From NCBI GenBank assembly GCA_023511795.1, contig JAIMAU010000020.1, positions 1 through 35,630 on the forward strand: a stretch of 35,630 nucleotides of DNA, written 5' to 3'. Below, piece after piece: positions 6,861 to 16,038 of this stretch (positions are counted from its first letter, which is position 1; each line of letters begins with the position of its first letter). Both the position numbers and the translations under genes were made by a program. The notes beneath the pieces were generated by a model. That model saw nothing but the letters and a program-made list of their open reading frames with translations, made no database searches and was not told the origin of the DNA. This DNA is from Armatimonadota bacterium (GTDB lineage: Bacteria; Armatimonadota; UBA5829; DTJY01).

Positions 6861-8936
6861 ATGAAGTTTGAAAGGCGCATACACCTTCTCGCCGGCTTGC
6901 TCCTTGCAATTGCAACATTTCTTGTGTTTTGTCGGGTGCTAAGCCATGATTTCATTAACTTTGACGATGGTGTTTATGTCTATTCGAATGCTAATATCAA
7001 AGAGCTGACGTTTCAAAGTATTGGATGGGCATTCAAAACAATGCAAGCGTCCAATTGGCATCCTCTTACATGGATTTCGCATATAATTGACTATCAACTT
7101 TTTGGTTTAAAGGCGGCCGGCCATCACTTCACGAGTCTTCTACTCCACATTATGAATTCCCTTCTGCTTCTGTATATCCTAAACCGTATGTCTGGCTCAT
7201 TTTGGCGAAGTATTTTTGTGGCCACATTATTTGCGCTTCATCCGCTTCATGTGGAATCGGTGGCCTGGGTCGCTGAGAGGAAAGATGTCCTAAGCACCTT
7301 GTTCTGGATGCTCACAATATGGGCTTATTTGAGATATGTCCAATCACCCAAAATTAAAACTTATATTCTCGTAATAATCTTGTTTTCGCTTGGTCTTATG
7401 TCCAAGCCAATGCTCGTAACCCTCCCATTTGTGCTCCTTCTACTTGACTACTGGCCGCTTTGCCGTACTACGCTTAGTCACCGTCATTCACAAGTTGCTT
7501 TTCCCGTCGGGGTCAAAAAACTTTTGTTAGAGAAAACGCCCCTGTTCTTCCTGTCAGCAACTTCGTGCGCTATTACATACATTGTTCAGCAAAAAAGTGG
7601 AGCAGTGATTCCCTCTGAACGACTGCCTTTCAGCATTCGGCTGGAAAACGCCATAGTTTCATACCTTGCTTATATTTTTAAGATGGTGTGGCCTGCTAAG
7701 TTAGCTATCTTTTACCCTCATCCAATGGCTGGCTTACCTATATGGCAAGTACTTGGCACTAGTGTGATTCTAATCACAGCTTCGTTTCTCGCAATCATTG
7801 TTCTTAAGAAATACCCCTACATATGCGTAGGATGGTTTTGGTACCTTGGAACGCTTATACCAGTAATTGGCCTTGTCCAAGTTGGAACACAGGCAATAGC
7901 TGATAGGTATACATATATTCCACTTATAGGGATCTTCATAATAATTGCCTGGGGGATACCGGATTTTATAGCACGCCTCGAAGAGCATAGAATAAGCAGG
8001 GTAACAACGAGAAGAATATATTCTCCTCATCAGTTTCATTTATCTTTTCTACAGTTCATCGCATATATTTCTATTATTGCTTTTAGTGTATGTACATGGC
8101 TTCAATTAGGATATTGGAAGAACAGCATAACAATATTTAAGCGTGCTATTGCCGTTACTGGTGAGAATAGCGTAGCACAATATAATTTAGGAGTTGCTTT
8201 TGCCGCTCAAAACAAACCTGCTCTGGCACTTCCTCATTTTGAGGAAGCCGTGCGAATAGACCCATTCAATTTTTTCGCCCGCTACAATCTGGGCAAAGCT
8301 CTAGATGAAACCGGCAGGTATTCCGAAGCAGAGGAACAATTTCGCGCTGCTATACTGCTCAATCCAAACGATGCCGATTCACATAACAACTTAGCTTGCG
8401 TTTTATTGGAGCAAGGTAGATATGATGAAGCGATTGCTGAATATAAAGAAGCCATTAGGCTTAAGCCTAATGATTCCTTAATTCGCAATAATATGGTCTC
8501 AGCTTTAATAAAGAGAGGCGATTTATCAGAAGCGCTAAAGCAATATACCAAAGCCCTTAGAATCAACCCTAACGACCCTTTTGCTCATTACAACATGGGA
8601 AACATGATGGTGAAGCAACAGAAATGGAACGAAGCAATTCGCCACTTTTCTGAGGCTGTACGCTTGAAGCCAGACTATGCCGACGCATATTATAATTTAG
8701 GTGTTACATATCAAACAATCGGAAACCTCGATAAAGCATATCAAGCATATCAGCAAGCTATAAGAGCCAAACCAGGGTTCGGAAAGCCTCATAACAATAT
8801 GGCAGTCATTCTTTACACGCTCGGAGACTATGCTGGAGCCTGGCGTGAGGTAGAGCTATATATAAAATGGGGTGGCTGCCCTCATCCAGGATTCATTAAG
8901 GCTTTGTCCGAAAAGATGCCAAAGCCGCCAAATTAG
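6861..8936 (+). CDS. TMTC-like GT-C membrane protein with six TPRs
   Basis: This 691-residue protein is a paralogue of the proteins at 701, 12373 and 18498. About ten membrane segments fill residues 8-425, with the acidic pair D35-D36 (NFDDGVYV) in the first external loop and the conserved HPLHVESVAWVAERKDVLS and ADRYTYIPLIG blocks. From about residue 433 come six full TPRs (DEAIAEYKEAIRLKPND type), a degenerate last repeat and the family tail WREVELYIKWGG-PHPGFIKALSEKMPKP. ATG 6861 is preferred over the in-frame GTG 6852. The purine-rich CAGGGGG at 6845-6851 sits about 9 bases before the ATG but abuts the GTG. This is the first gene of a TMTC - DUF2142-like - GT39 triplet that is repeated downstream. 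Predicted role: glycosyl transfer from a polyprenyl-phosphate sugar on the outer membrane face, with TPRs binding acceptors or partners (inferred from eukaryotic TMTC). Confidence 0.86.
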   Translation: MKFERRIHLLAGLLLAIATFLVFCRVLSHDFINFDDGVYVYSNANIKELTFQSIGWAFKTMQASNWHPLTWISHIIDYQLFGLKAAGHHFTSLLLHIMNSLLLLYILNRMSGSFWRSIFVATLFALHPLHVESVAWVAERKDVLSTLFWMLTIWAYLRYVQSPKIKTYILVIILFSLGLMSKPMLVTLPFVLLLLDYWPLCRTTLSHRHSQVAFPVGVKKLLLEKTPLFFLSATSCAITYIVQQKSGAVIPSERLPFSIRLENAIVSYLAYIFKMVWPAKLAIFYPHPMAGLPIWQVLGTSVILITASFLAIIVLKKYPYICVGWFWYLGTLIPVIGLVQVGTQAIADRYTYIPLIGIFIIIAWGIPDFIARLEEHRISRVTTRRIYSPHQFHLSFLQFIAYISIIAFSVCTWLQLGYWKNSITIFKRAIAVTGENSVAQYNLGVAFAAQNKPALALPHFEEAVRIDPFNFFARYNLGKALDETGRYSEAEEQFRAAILLNPNDADSHNNLACVLLEQGRYDEAIAEYKEAIRLKPNDSLIRNNMVSALIKRGDLSEALKQYTKALRINPNDPFAHYNMGNMMVKQQKWNEAIRHFSEAVRLKPDYADAYYNLGVTYQTIGNLDKAYQAYQQAIRAKPGFGKPHNNMAVILYTLGDYAGAWREVELYIKWGGCPHPGFIKALSEKMPKPPN

Positions 8937-8954
8937 AGGAGAAACAATCTTAAA

Positions 8955-10499
8955 ATGCATATTAGTATAAGTTCTAAAAAAAACCTTAATCATTCTTCTC
9001 AGAAAATAGGTCGGAATCAAAGATGGCGTGTTGAACAGCTTTTTGTATTAATCTTATGCATAGCTTCCTCAATTCGCATATTCTTGTTCGCCGCAGGATT
9101 TCCAGTCTTTACCAACGTAGATGAGCATGCCCACTTCGACTTAATTTGCAAATACTCAAAAGGAAAAATACCAACTGGCCTTGGGAAATACGACCATGAT
9201 GCAAACAGAATGATATTGCTATACGGGTCGCTAGAATATCTATACAATCCGTCAGATTTCCCGACTGGGGAAATCCCTCCTCCTATATGGAAACTGCCTC
9301 CTAAAGCACAAGAATTTGTTTTAGAGAAAAGGCTTGAAAAGGTTAAAGACGATCTAAATCATGAATCTACACAACCGCCTGTGTATTACTATGTTGCGGC
9401 ATTATGGTACAAACTTGGCCAGGTATTGCAAATAGGAAACGGATTCATACTCTACTGGGTAAGGTTTTTAAACATTATAATCTATTCCATGCTCATCTGG
9501 CTATCCTATATGTTTGCAAGAAAGTATTACTACGAAGACGCCTTCTTAAGACTAAGCTTGCCTTTGGTATTGGCTTTTTTTCCACAAGACGTGTTTTTTT
9601 CCATAAATAACGATGTTTTAACGCCTCTTGTGTTTACCGCAGCTCTTCTATGTTTATTCGACTGCCTTATAAGCGAATCAAATGGCCTTGCCTTCTATTT
9701 GCTAACTGGTCTTCTTATCGCCACTGCATTCCTAGTAAAGATCACAGCTTTCGTAATTTTCATAATGCTAGGCTTCGTGGTAATTCTTAAAGCCATTAGA
9801 CTCAAAAATGAAAGAAGATTTTCCGACGGTATGCCGGCACTTGCCATATTGGCTTTAAGTGCATTAGCGCCTGCTGGGTTATGGCTACTAAGAAATTACT
9901 TTGTATTGGGAGATATAACGGGCTCAACAGCAAAAATTAATATGCTAACTTGGACTGCTAAGCCATTTACAACAATATGGGACCATCCGATATTTACCCC
10001 TGCTGGAGCGCTTACGTTTTGGAGCGAATTAATGAAAACCTTCTGGCGGGGAGAAATTACCTGGCATGGCGAAAGGCTTTCGTGGGATTTTGCTGATGGA
10101 TTTTATTGGATCTCGTCATCGGTTTTCCTGATCGCTTTTATATATAGCTTACTTCTAATGCGACTGCAAACAAAATCAAAAATCATTGACATAGCAAACT
10201 TCATAGTTTTTGGAGCATCAATTTTGTTTATGGCTGGAATTTCTATTTCTTACGATTACGGCAATTGCTGGTATCCTTCCCAAGAACATCCATATTTTAC
10301 TTCTGGTAGGCTAATATCAGACGCACTCGTGCCGTTTCTCATTTTATATCTTCAAGGTTTTAAAATCTTAACGTCCCGATTGAAATCATACATTAGATGG
10401 GCCGCGCTAGGAGTAATAATCGCGCTTATGTTAGCTTCAGAGATAGCGCTTTCTATCCCGGTATTCGGGAGCGCATATAATATGTTTCACTTGCACTGA
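8955..10499 (+). CDS. DUF2142-like GT-C membrane glycosyltransferase
   Basis: This 514-residue multi-pass membrane protein has a cytoplasmic basic N-terminus, a first membrane segment at about 28-50 and then a loop with NVDEHAHFDL (D56-E57). An acidic pair after the first membrane segment is typical of GT-C glycosyltransferases. Further hallmarks shared with its paralogue at 14448 are ESTQPPVYY, FFPQDVFFSINND, WTAKPF-IW-HPIFTP and FWRGE. It is most like the DUF2142/PMT-like group of predicted membrane proteins, whose substrates are mostly uncharacterised. A GAGGAG sequence lies 13 bases before ATG 8955, overlapping the end of the upstream TMTC-like gene (18-base gap), so the two are probably cotranscribed. 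The final codons form half of a hairpin (10484-10516). Confidence 0.75.
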   Translation: MHISISSKKNLNHSSQKIGRNQRWRVEQLFVLILCIASSIRIFLFAAGFPVFTNVDEHAHFDLICKYSKGKIPTGLGKYDHDANRMILLYGSLEYLYNPSDFPTGEIPPPIWKLPPKAQEFVLEKRLEKVKDDLNHESTQPPVYYYVAALWYKLGQVLQIGNGFILYWVRFLNIIIYSMLIWLSYMFARKYYYEDAFLRLSLPLVLAFFPQDVFFSINNDVLTPLVFTAALLCLFDCLISESNGLAFYLLTGLLIATAFLVKITAFVIFIMLGFVVILKAIRLKNERRFSDGMPALAILALSALAPAGLWLLRNYFVLGDITGSTAKINMLTWTAKPFTTIWDHPIFTPAGALTFWSELMKTFWRGEITWHGERLSWDFADGFYWISSSVFLIAFIYSLLLMRLQTKSKIIDIANFIVFGASILFMAGISISYDYGNCWYPSQEHPYFTSGRLISDALVPFLILYLQGFKILTSRLKSYIRWAALGVIIALMLASEIALSIPVFGSAYNMFHLH

Positions 10500-10516
10500 G
10501 ATGCAAGTCCTGAAAC
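10484..10516 (+). other. Interrupted 12-bp hairpin across a stop codon
   Basis: The left arm gtttcacttgca (10484-10495) pairs with tgcaag (10502-10507) and tgaaac (10511-10516), leaving a 3-base bulge. The TGA stop (10497-10499) lies in the 6-base loop. No T-tract follows, so this is not a classic intrinsic terminator. It may be a Rho-linked or RNA-processing element. Confidence 0.4.
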
Positions 10517-10595
10517 GTGAGCTACTCTTGCCAAAAATCCTATCCTCAAAAAGCTAGAGTTCTAGCAATTACCCAAATAAAGTACAGTTTGCTAA

Positions 10596-10624
10596 TTGAC
10601 ATATTTTCTATAAAAGAGTAATCT
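10596..10624 (+). promoter_or_regulatory. Candidate sigma-70-type promoter
   Basis: A perfect -35 TTGACA (10596-10601) is followed after 17 bases by TAATCT (10619-10624), a weak -10. It lies in the 144-base gap before the GT39-like gene. The implied transcript start near 10631 leaves a sensible leader only if translation starts at ATG 10764 rather than TTG 10644. Confidence 0.4.
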
Positions 10625-10643
10625 AGTAGCTGAAAATTCGCTT

Positions 10644-12365
10644 TTGCCTTCAATAAGCAGTAAAGCTATTCCACTTAGTTTCTCCCCCCGGAAGCTGGTG
10701 GTTTTGGTGGCGAAGCGCGGGAAACGCGCAACAAAGTGTCATAATGCACCTAATAAGAGCAAAATGCAATGGGCATGGTTGCTCGTTTTCATTGTGGTGC
10801 TTTTTTGTGCGACAATACGAATTAGGCTACTCCCAACGCCGCTCGAACGCGATGAGGGCGAATACGCCTACGCGGGCCAGCTAATCCTGCAGGGAATCCC
10901 CCCATATGTGCGTGTTTATAATATGAAGCTTCCAGGCACCTATGCTGTTTATGCCATCGCCATGGCACTTTTTGGTCAAAATCCAACTGGTATCCACCTC
11001 GGTTTGCTTTTCGTAAATGCTACCACTATAATCCTGGTATTCTTATTGGCACGAAAACTGTTCGACACCTTAACAGGCTTGGTAGCATCTGCGAGTTTTG
11101 GCATCCTTTCTCTTGGCGCATCTGTTCTGGGCGTTTTTGCGCACGCCACCCACTTCGTAACATTACCAGCAATTGGCGGACTGCTACTTCTGTTAAAAGC
11201 CAAAGAACTGAGAAGTCGCTCAATGTTGTTTTGGAGTGGTTTATGCCTTGGGCTTGCATTTTTAATGAAGCAACATGGCATATTCTTTGTAATCTTTGGT
11301 GCTTCCTATATTCTCATTTACAACGCTCACTTCTCTTTACGGCAAGAGAAAATTGGTTTCTTAAATCAAAAATTGGTTGACGCGGCGATATTTCTCCTCG
11401 GCGCCGCTGTCCCACTTGTTCTTACATGCCTAATTTTGTTATTGACAGGAGCACTCCAAAAGTTCTGGTTTTGGACTTGGACATACGCTCTTCAATATGT
11501 CACAGAAACATCTTTTTCCACTGGCTGTAAACTATTTAGGAGTGGCATCGGTTACGTTGTGCAGTCAGCACCCGCGCTTTGGATTTTGGCAGGGTTGGGC
11601 TTGATTTGTCTTTTTGCAGATCGAGAATGGCGAAAGCGTGCGCCTTTTGTTGGAGGGCTACTGCTTTTCTCATTTTTTGCTATTTGTCCTGGTTTTTATT
11701 TTCGTAGTCATTATTTTATCGTGGTGCTGCCAGTACTAGCTATTCTCAACGGCATCGCTGTCAGTACCATATATAATATTGCAGAAAGAATACACGCTCC
11801 TATATATCGTAAAGCAGCTGTGTTGGCATTTCTTTTGATTTTAGGTTATTCTATATTCCAGCAGAAAACATTTCTATTCAAAGCCACGCCCTGTGAGGTA
11901 TGCAGATTATCCTATGGCGCCGCCTGTTTCCCTGAGGCTCTGGAGGTTGGAAAATATATTAGGGAAAACAGCACCAAGGATGACCGAATTGTCGTCCTAG
12001 GTTCCGAACCTGAAATCTACTTTTATTCGCGTCGGATGTCAGCCACAGGATACATCTACATGTATCCTCTTATGGAGTCTAGTCCTTTAGCCGAAAAGAT
12101 GCAACGCGAAATGATCAAGGAAACAATGGCATCAAGACCTAAATTTCTAATTGCAGTTTGCATCCCAACCTCATGGATGCGCAGGCGTGAGTCACCAACC
12201 TTATTGTTTGACTGGTTTAACCAATACTCGACGGATAATTACCAATTAGTGGGAAGTGTGGAGATACTTAGCCTAGAACGAACCGAATACCGCTGGGGAG
12301 AAGAACTGAACGCTTATAAACCGAAGGCGGAAAACAGGATTCTTGTTTTCATGCGAAGACAGTAG
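10644..12365 (+). CDS. GT39/PMT-like membrane glycosyltransferase
   Basis: This 573-residue protein (from TTG 10644) has about ten membrane segments and the GT39 signature LLPTPLERDEGEYAYAGQLI, with acidic pair D70-E71 in the first external loop. An extracytoplasmic C-terminal domain carries VLGSEPEIYFYSRR and YIYMYPLMES. GT39 enzymes (protein O-mannosyltransferases, ArnT-like) use polyprenyl-phosphate sugars. The start is uncertain. No good ribosome binding site precedes TTG 10644, and the first 40 residues (basic, KRGKRATK) have no counterpart in the paralogue at 16039. ATG 10764 gives a shorter protein beginning MQWAWLLVF just before the first membrane segment. The TMTC-like gene at 12373 starts 7 bases after this stop, so the two are cotranscribed. 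Confidence 0.83.
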   Translation: MPSISSKAIPLSFSPRKLVVLVAKRGKRATKCHNAPNKSKMQWAWLLVFIVVLFCATIRIRLLPTPLERDEGEYAYAGQLILQGIPPYVRVYNMKLPGTYAVYAIAMALFGQNPTGIHLGLLFVNATTIILVFLLARKLFDTLTGLVASASFGILSLGASVLGVFAHATHFVTLPAIGGLLLLLKAKELRSRSMLFWSGLCLGLAFLMKQHGIFFVIFGASYILIYNAHFSLRQEKIGFLNQKLVDAAIFLLGAAVPLVLTCLILLLTGALQKFWFWTWTYALQYVTETSFSTGCKLFRSGIGYVVQSAPALWILAGLGLICLFADREWRKRAPFVGGLLLFSFFAICPGFYFRSHYFIVVLPVLAILNGIAVSTIYNIAERIHAPIYRKAAVLAFLLILGYSIFQQKTFLFKATPCEVCRLSYGAACFPEALEVGKYIRENSTKDDRIVVLGSEPEIYFYSRRMSATGYIYMYPLMESSPLAEKMQREMIKETMASRPKFLIAVCIPTSWMRRRESPTLLFDWFNQYSTDNYQLVGSVEILSLERTEYRWGEELNAYKPKAENRILVFMRRQ

Positions 12366-12372
12366 TTTAAAG

Positions 12373-14325
12373 ATGCAAAATCGCTATTTAGTAATTTTAT
12401 TCCTCATTACTATAACCCTTGTCGTTTTTCTCCAAGTTAGTAGTCATGAGTTTCTCAACTACGATGATGATGTGTATATTACTGCCAACCATCATGTTCG
12501 GAATGGGCTAACTTTAGAATCAATCAAATGGGCTTTTACAACTACATATGCAAACAATTGGCATCCCCTAACGTGGATATCACACCTACTTGACGTGCAG
12601 TTATACAAGCTCAAACCCGCCGGGCATCATGCAACTAACCTTTTAATCCACGTGTTGAATGTTGCGCTCCTATTCGTAGTGCTAGAAATGATGACCCATT
12701 CGAGATGGCGAAGTGCATTCGTTGCAGCCATGTTCGCAATACACCCTCTCCATGTAGAGTCAGTTGCCTGGGTAGCTGAAAGAAAAGATGTTTTAAGCTC
12801 TTTCTTCTGGATACTAACACTTTTTGCACACCTACGATACACCAAATATCCAAGGGCAACCACTTACGTTCCTGTGGTTTTAATCTACGCCCTCGGCTTA
12901 ATGTCAAAGCCAATGCTAGTAACTCTTCCATTTGTACTTCTCCTGTTGGACTACTGGCCACTAGGCCGAACAACTTTTGCTCATGAGCAACTTGCCGGCT
13001 CTATAGAAAAGCACAGTATTGGAAAGTTAGTAATAGAAAAGATTCCCCTATTGGTCTTAGCAGGAGCATCTTGCACAATGACATATATTGCACAGGGTGA
13101 GGCGGTTGCGCCGTTCGAAAGGTTTCCATTTGGTATCCGCGCGACAAACGCTGTTGTAGCATTTGTCTCTTATATTCTGAAGATGCTCTGGCCAGTTAAC
13201 CTTTCTGTTTTTTACATGCATCCTTCAACGTCTCTTCCAACATGGCAGGTATTAGGAGCCGGGGTTGTCCTTGTTTGCATATTTGTTCTTGCATTGCGAA
13301 ATGCTTTCACCCATCCGTATATCCTAGTAGGATGGCTGTGGTATTTTGGAACATTAATACCCGTAATCGGCTTAATTCAAGTTGGGGCACAAGCAATGGC
13401 AGATAGATATACTTATATGCCACTTATAGGCATCTTTATCATAATTGCTTGGGGAGTACCGAAACTGCTAGGAAATTCACGGATTGGGGTAGAAAAGGGG
13501 AAAAGGAAAAAAGAAGCTTTCGTTCCTAAATCTTTCATTCTGCCATTTGCTGCACTGCTTATTATAATAAGCCTTACGATCTCGGCCTGGTATCGGACGA
13601 GTGTTTGGAAGAATAGCATAACCTTGTTTGAGAATGCACTTAGGTCGAACCCAAACAATTATATTGCACACAACAATCTTGGGGTAGCTTTGGAAAAAGC
13701 AAACAAGTTAGAGGAAGCTGCAGCTCACTACGAAGTCGCTTTACGACTCAAACCAAATCACCCCCAAGCCCACAATAATCTCGCTAATATTTACTTCCGA
13801 ACAGGCAAAGTGGACAAAGCAATTCTAGAGTACAGAAAGGCTTTGAAGCTAAAACCCAATGATGCAGGCATTCACAATAATCTTGGGGTAGCTCTTGCCG
13901 AAAAAGGCATGCTGGACGAGGCAATTAAAGAATACAAAATAGCTCTGCAGATTAGACCAGACTACGACAAAGCACACCTAAACCTTGGGATGGCATTGGC
14001 AAGACTAGGAAAATTTAGAGAAGCTGCCGATGAAATGAACAAAGCACGAAACATTAGCCCAGAAAGTTCGGAAGGCCACAACAATTACGGTGTAATACTT
14101 GCAGGACAAGGAAAGGTTTTGGAGGCAATAGAGCAATTCAAAGAAGCACTGCGGCTTAAACCTGAAAATGCAGAGGCACATAAAAATCTGGCTGTTGCGT
14201 ATTATCTAACCGGAAAGTACGCGGACGCATGGAGGGAAGTGCAATTATACCGCAAATACGGTGGAACGCCGCATCCTGGTTTGATTCAAGCTCTTACAAA
14301 AAAAATGCCTAAGCCTCCAAAATGA
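12373..14325 (+). CDS. TMTC-like GT-C membrane protein with five TPRs
   Basis: This 650-residue paralogue has the usual membrane domain (residues 5-420) with acidic D31-D32 (NYDDDVYI), HPLHVESVAWVAERKDVLS and ADRYTYMPLIG. Five full TPRs start near residue 425, followed by a degenerate repeat and the tail WREVQLYRKYGG-PHPGLIQALTKKMPKP. ATG 12373 is chosen because the in-frame TTG 12343 lies inside the end of the upstream GT39 gene, and the resulting extra residues have no match in the paralogues. Only a weak ribosome binding site is visible, so coupling to the upstream gene (7-base gap) is likely. It opens the second copy of the TMTC - DUF2142-like - GT39 triplet. Function is inferred from eukaryotic TMTC O-mannosyltransferases. 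Confidence 0.86.
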   Translation: MQNRYLVILFLITITLVVFLQVSSHEFLNYDDDVYITANHHVRNGLTLESIKWAFTTTYANNWHPLTWISHLLDVQLYKLKPAGHHATNLLIHVLNVALLFVVLEMMTHSRWRSAFVAAMFAIHPLHVESVAWVAERKDVLSSFFWILTLFAHLRYTKYPRATTYVPVVLIYALGLMSKPMLVTLPFVLLLLDYWPLGRTTFAHEQLAGSIEKHSIGKLVIEKIPLLVLAGASCTMTYIAQGEAVAPFERFPFGIRATNAVVAFVSYILKMLWPVNLSVFYMHPSTSLPTWQVLGAGVVLVCIFVLALRNAFTHPYILVGWLWYFGTLIPVIGLIQVGAQAMADRYTYMPLIGIFIIIAWGVPKLLGNSRIGVEKGKRKKEAFVPKSFILPFAALLIIISLTISAWYRTSVWKNSITLFENALRSNPNNYIAHNNLGVALEKANKLEEAAAHYEVALRLKPNHPQAHNNLANIYFRTGKVDKAILEYRKALKLKPNDAGIHNNLGVALAEKGMLDEAIKEYKIALQIRPDYDKAHLNLGMALARLGKFREAADEMNKARNISPESSEGHNNYGVILAGQGKVLEAIEQFKEALRLKPENAEAHKNLAVAYYLTGKYADAWREVQLYRKYGGTPHPGLIQALTKKMPKPPK

Positions 14326-14361
14326 TTTACGTTGGGCCCTAATAAAAAGCCCTCGGGTGCC

Positions 14362-14390
14362 TTGACTTAACCACCATAATAAATTAAATT
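14362..14390 (+). promoter_or_regulatory. Candidate sigma-70-type promoter
   Basis: TTGACT (14362-14367), 17 bases, then TAAATT (14385-14390) lie in the 122-base gap before the DUF2142-like gene at 14448. The hexamers match consensus at 5/6 and 4/6. It may give internal transcription within the long cluster. Confidence 0.4.
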
Positions 14391-14447
14391 ATACCTGTCG
14401 TTTCCCCATATCTCGAACAGCCGTACAGTGCTCAGCGGTTTCTACTT

Positions 14448-16025
14448 ATGCCCAAACTCGCAAGTACCAAGCGGCGTTCTCGTCTGAGACGCGCCGAAAC
14501 AAGGGAATTAAAAAGAATCCCTTTGTGGGACTCTTTTACGGCGAAAAATGAATTCACAATCGTCGTGATATTGTGTATTGTTGCTGCTCTGCGCATTTTC
14601 ATTTTCAGTGCAGCGTTTCCATTCTTTAACAATGTGGACGAACAGGCTCACTACGACTTAGTTTATAAATATTCTAAGGGCCAAATTCCAAGCGCACTAG
14701 AGAAATTTAGTGCCGGCGCAAGCGAGCTAATCGTCCTTTTTTCCTCGCCCGAATACTTATGCAATCCACTTAGCTTCCCCAATGCGAAATTTCCGAAGCC
14801 AATGTGGAACTTACCTCCAAGCGAACTAGCACCTGCACTGAAACTAGCAACGATAAACCTAATGAATAAAACAAACTACGAATCCACCCAGCCGCCTGTT
14901 TTCTATATTATCGCAGGTTTATGGTATAGACTAGGTGAGTTATTGAACTTACGCGATGGCATGCTTCTATACTGGACGAGGTTTCTGAATGCTGTACTTT
15001 TTATTCCACTAATTTTGCTTTCTCACCGATTCATTAGAATCCCTTACCCCGACCGGCTGTTCATGCGCATAGGAGTACCAGCAATGATAGCGTTCTTCCC
15101 CCAAGATGTCTTCTTTTCAATAAACAACGATGCGGTTAGTCCACTGTTCTTTACAGCTGCTTTTCTTTGTTTGTTAGAAATATACCTTTCACGTTCAAAG
15201 AGCTATGCGTTTTATGTTTTTACCGGCATCCTGGTAGCAGTAACCTTTATGGTTAAGTTCACAAATGCCGCGATATTTGCAGCTTTAATGGCTGTAGCTG
15301 CTTTAAGAATCGTTGAACTTTCAGCGGTTGGAAAAATTGGACGTGAATTGCCAAAGATTATATTGATGATTTTTTCAGCCATAACACCAACTGCTCTCTT
15401 TCTAACTAGAAACCTACTTGTATTAGGCGACATCACCGGCATGTCCGGAAAGATAAATATACTTGGGTGGACAGCAAAGCCTTTTGCTCAAATATGGCAC
15501 CATCCAATCTTCACGCCTGAAGGATTGATTACTTTCTGGAGCGACCTAATGAAAACTTTTTGGAGAGGCGAACTCGTGTGGCACAAGTCTACAGTCGCAG
15601 TGCCATGGGTTGACTCCTTTTATTGGATATCCACCACAATTTTTCTATTTGCGGCGGCCGTGAATTTGATTCTATACAAGCGGCAAAATCGAGATACTGG
15701 TTGGATAGCAGACATTTTTGCGTTTGGCGTGATTGGCCTTTCCGTATTAGGACTGGCAGTAATCTCGTTGGTATATGACTTCGGAAGGTGTTGGTATCCC
15801 TCGAGTCAACATCCATATCTTACATCTGGCAGGTTGATAATTGGAATCATGGTGCCATTTATAGCGCTCTATCTTAGAGCTATTGAATTTATTCTGTGGA
15901 AAACAGGACTAAGAAGCTCTCGCTGGTTGGCTTTATGTATAATATTAGGACTGATGCTTGGATCCGAAATAGCAATTTCTATCCCAGTATTCGGCAGTTT
16001 ATACAACTGGTTTCATATGATTTAG
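14448..16025 (+). CDS. DUF2142-like GT-C membrane glycosyltransferase (second copy)
   Basis: This 525-residue protein is a paralogue of the one at 8955 along its whole length. It has a basic N-terminus (RRSRLRR), a first membrane segment at about 36-56, then NNVDEQAHYDL with D64-E65 in the first external loop. FFPQDVFFSINND, WTAKPFAQIWHHPIFTP and FWRGELVWH are shared. About ten membrane segments are predicted. The acidic pair and topology support a GT-C glycosyltransferase. The donor is probably a polyprenyl-phosphate sugar and the acceptor is unknown. ATG 14448 lacks an obvious ribosome binding site. The GT39 gene follows after 13 bases, repeating the order seen at 8955-12365. Confidence 0.75.
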   Translation: MPKLASTKRRSRLRRAETRELKRIPLWDSFTAKNEFTIVVILCIVAALRIFIFSAAFPFFNNVDEQAHYDLVYKYSKGQIPSALEKFSAGASELIVLFSSPEYLCNPLSFPNAKFPKPMWNLPPSELAPALKLATINLMNKTNYESTQPPVFYIIAGLWYRLGELLNLRDGMLLYWTRFLNAVLFIPLILLSHRFIRIPYPDRLFMRIGVPAMIAFFPQDVFFSINNDAVSPLFFTAAFLCLLEIYLSRSKSYAFYVFTGILVAVTFMVKFTNAAIFAALMAVAALRIVELSAVGKIGRELPKIILMIFSAITPTALFLTRNLLVLGDITGMSGKINILGWTAKPFAQIWHHPIFTPEGLITFWSDLMKTFWRGELVWHKSTVAVPWVDSFYWISTTIFLFAAAVNLILYKRQNRDTGWIADIFAFGVIGLSVLGLAVISLVYDFGRCWYPSSQHPYLTSGRLIIGIMVPFIALYLRAIEFILWKTGLRSSRWLALCIILGLMLGSEIAISIPVFGSLYNWFHMI

Positions 16026-16038
16026 CAAATCAAGCAAA

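Noticed and set aside
12343-12372. TTG start for the TMTC-like gene at 12373
   Set aside because: It lies inside the upstream gene, and the extra residues have no match in paralogues.
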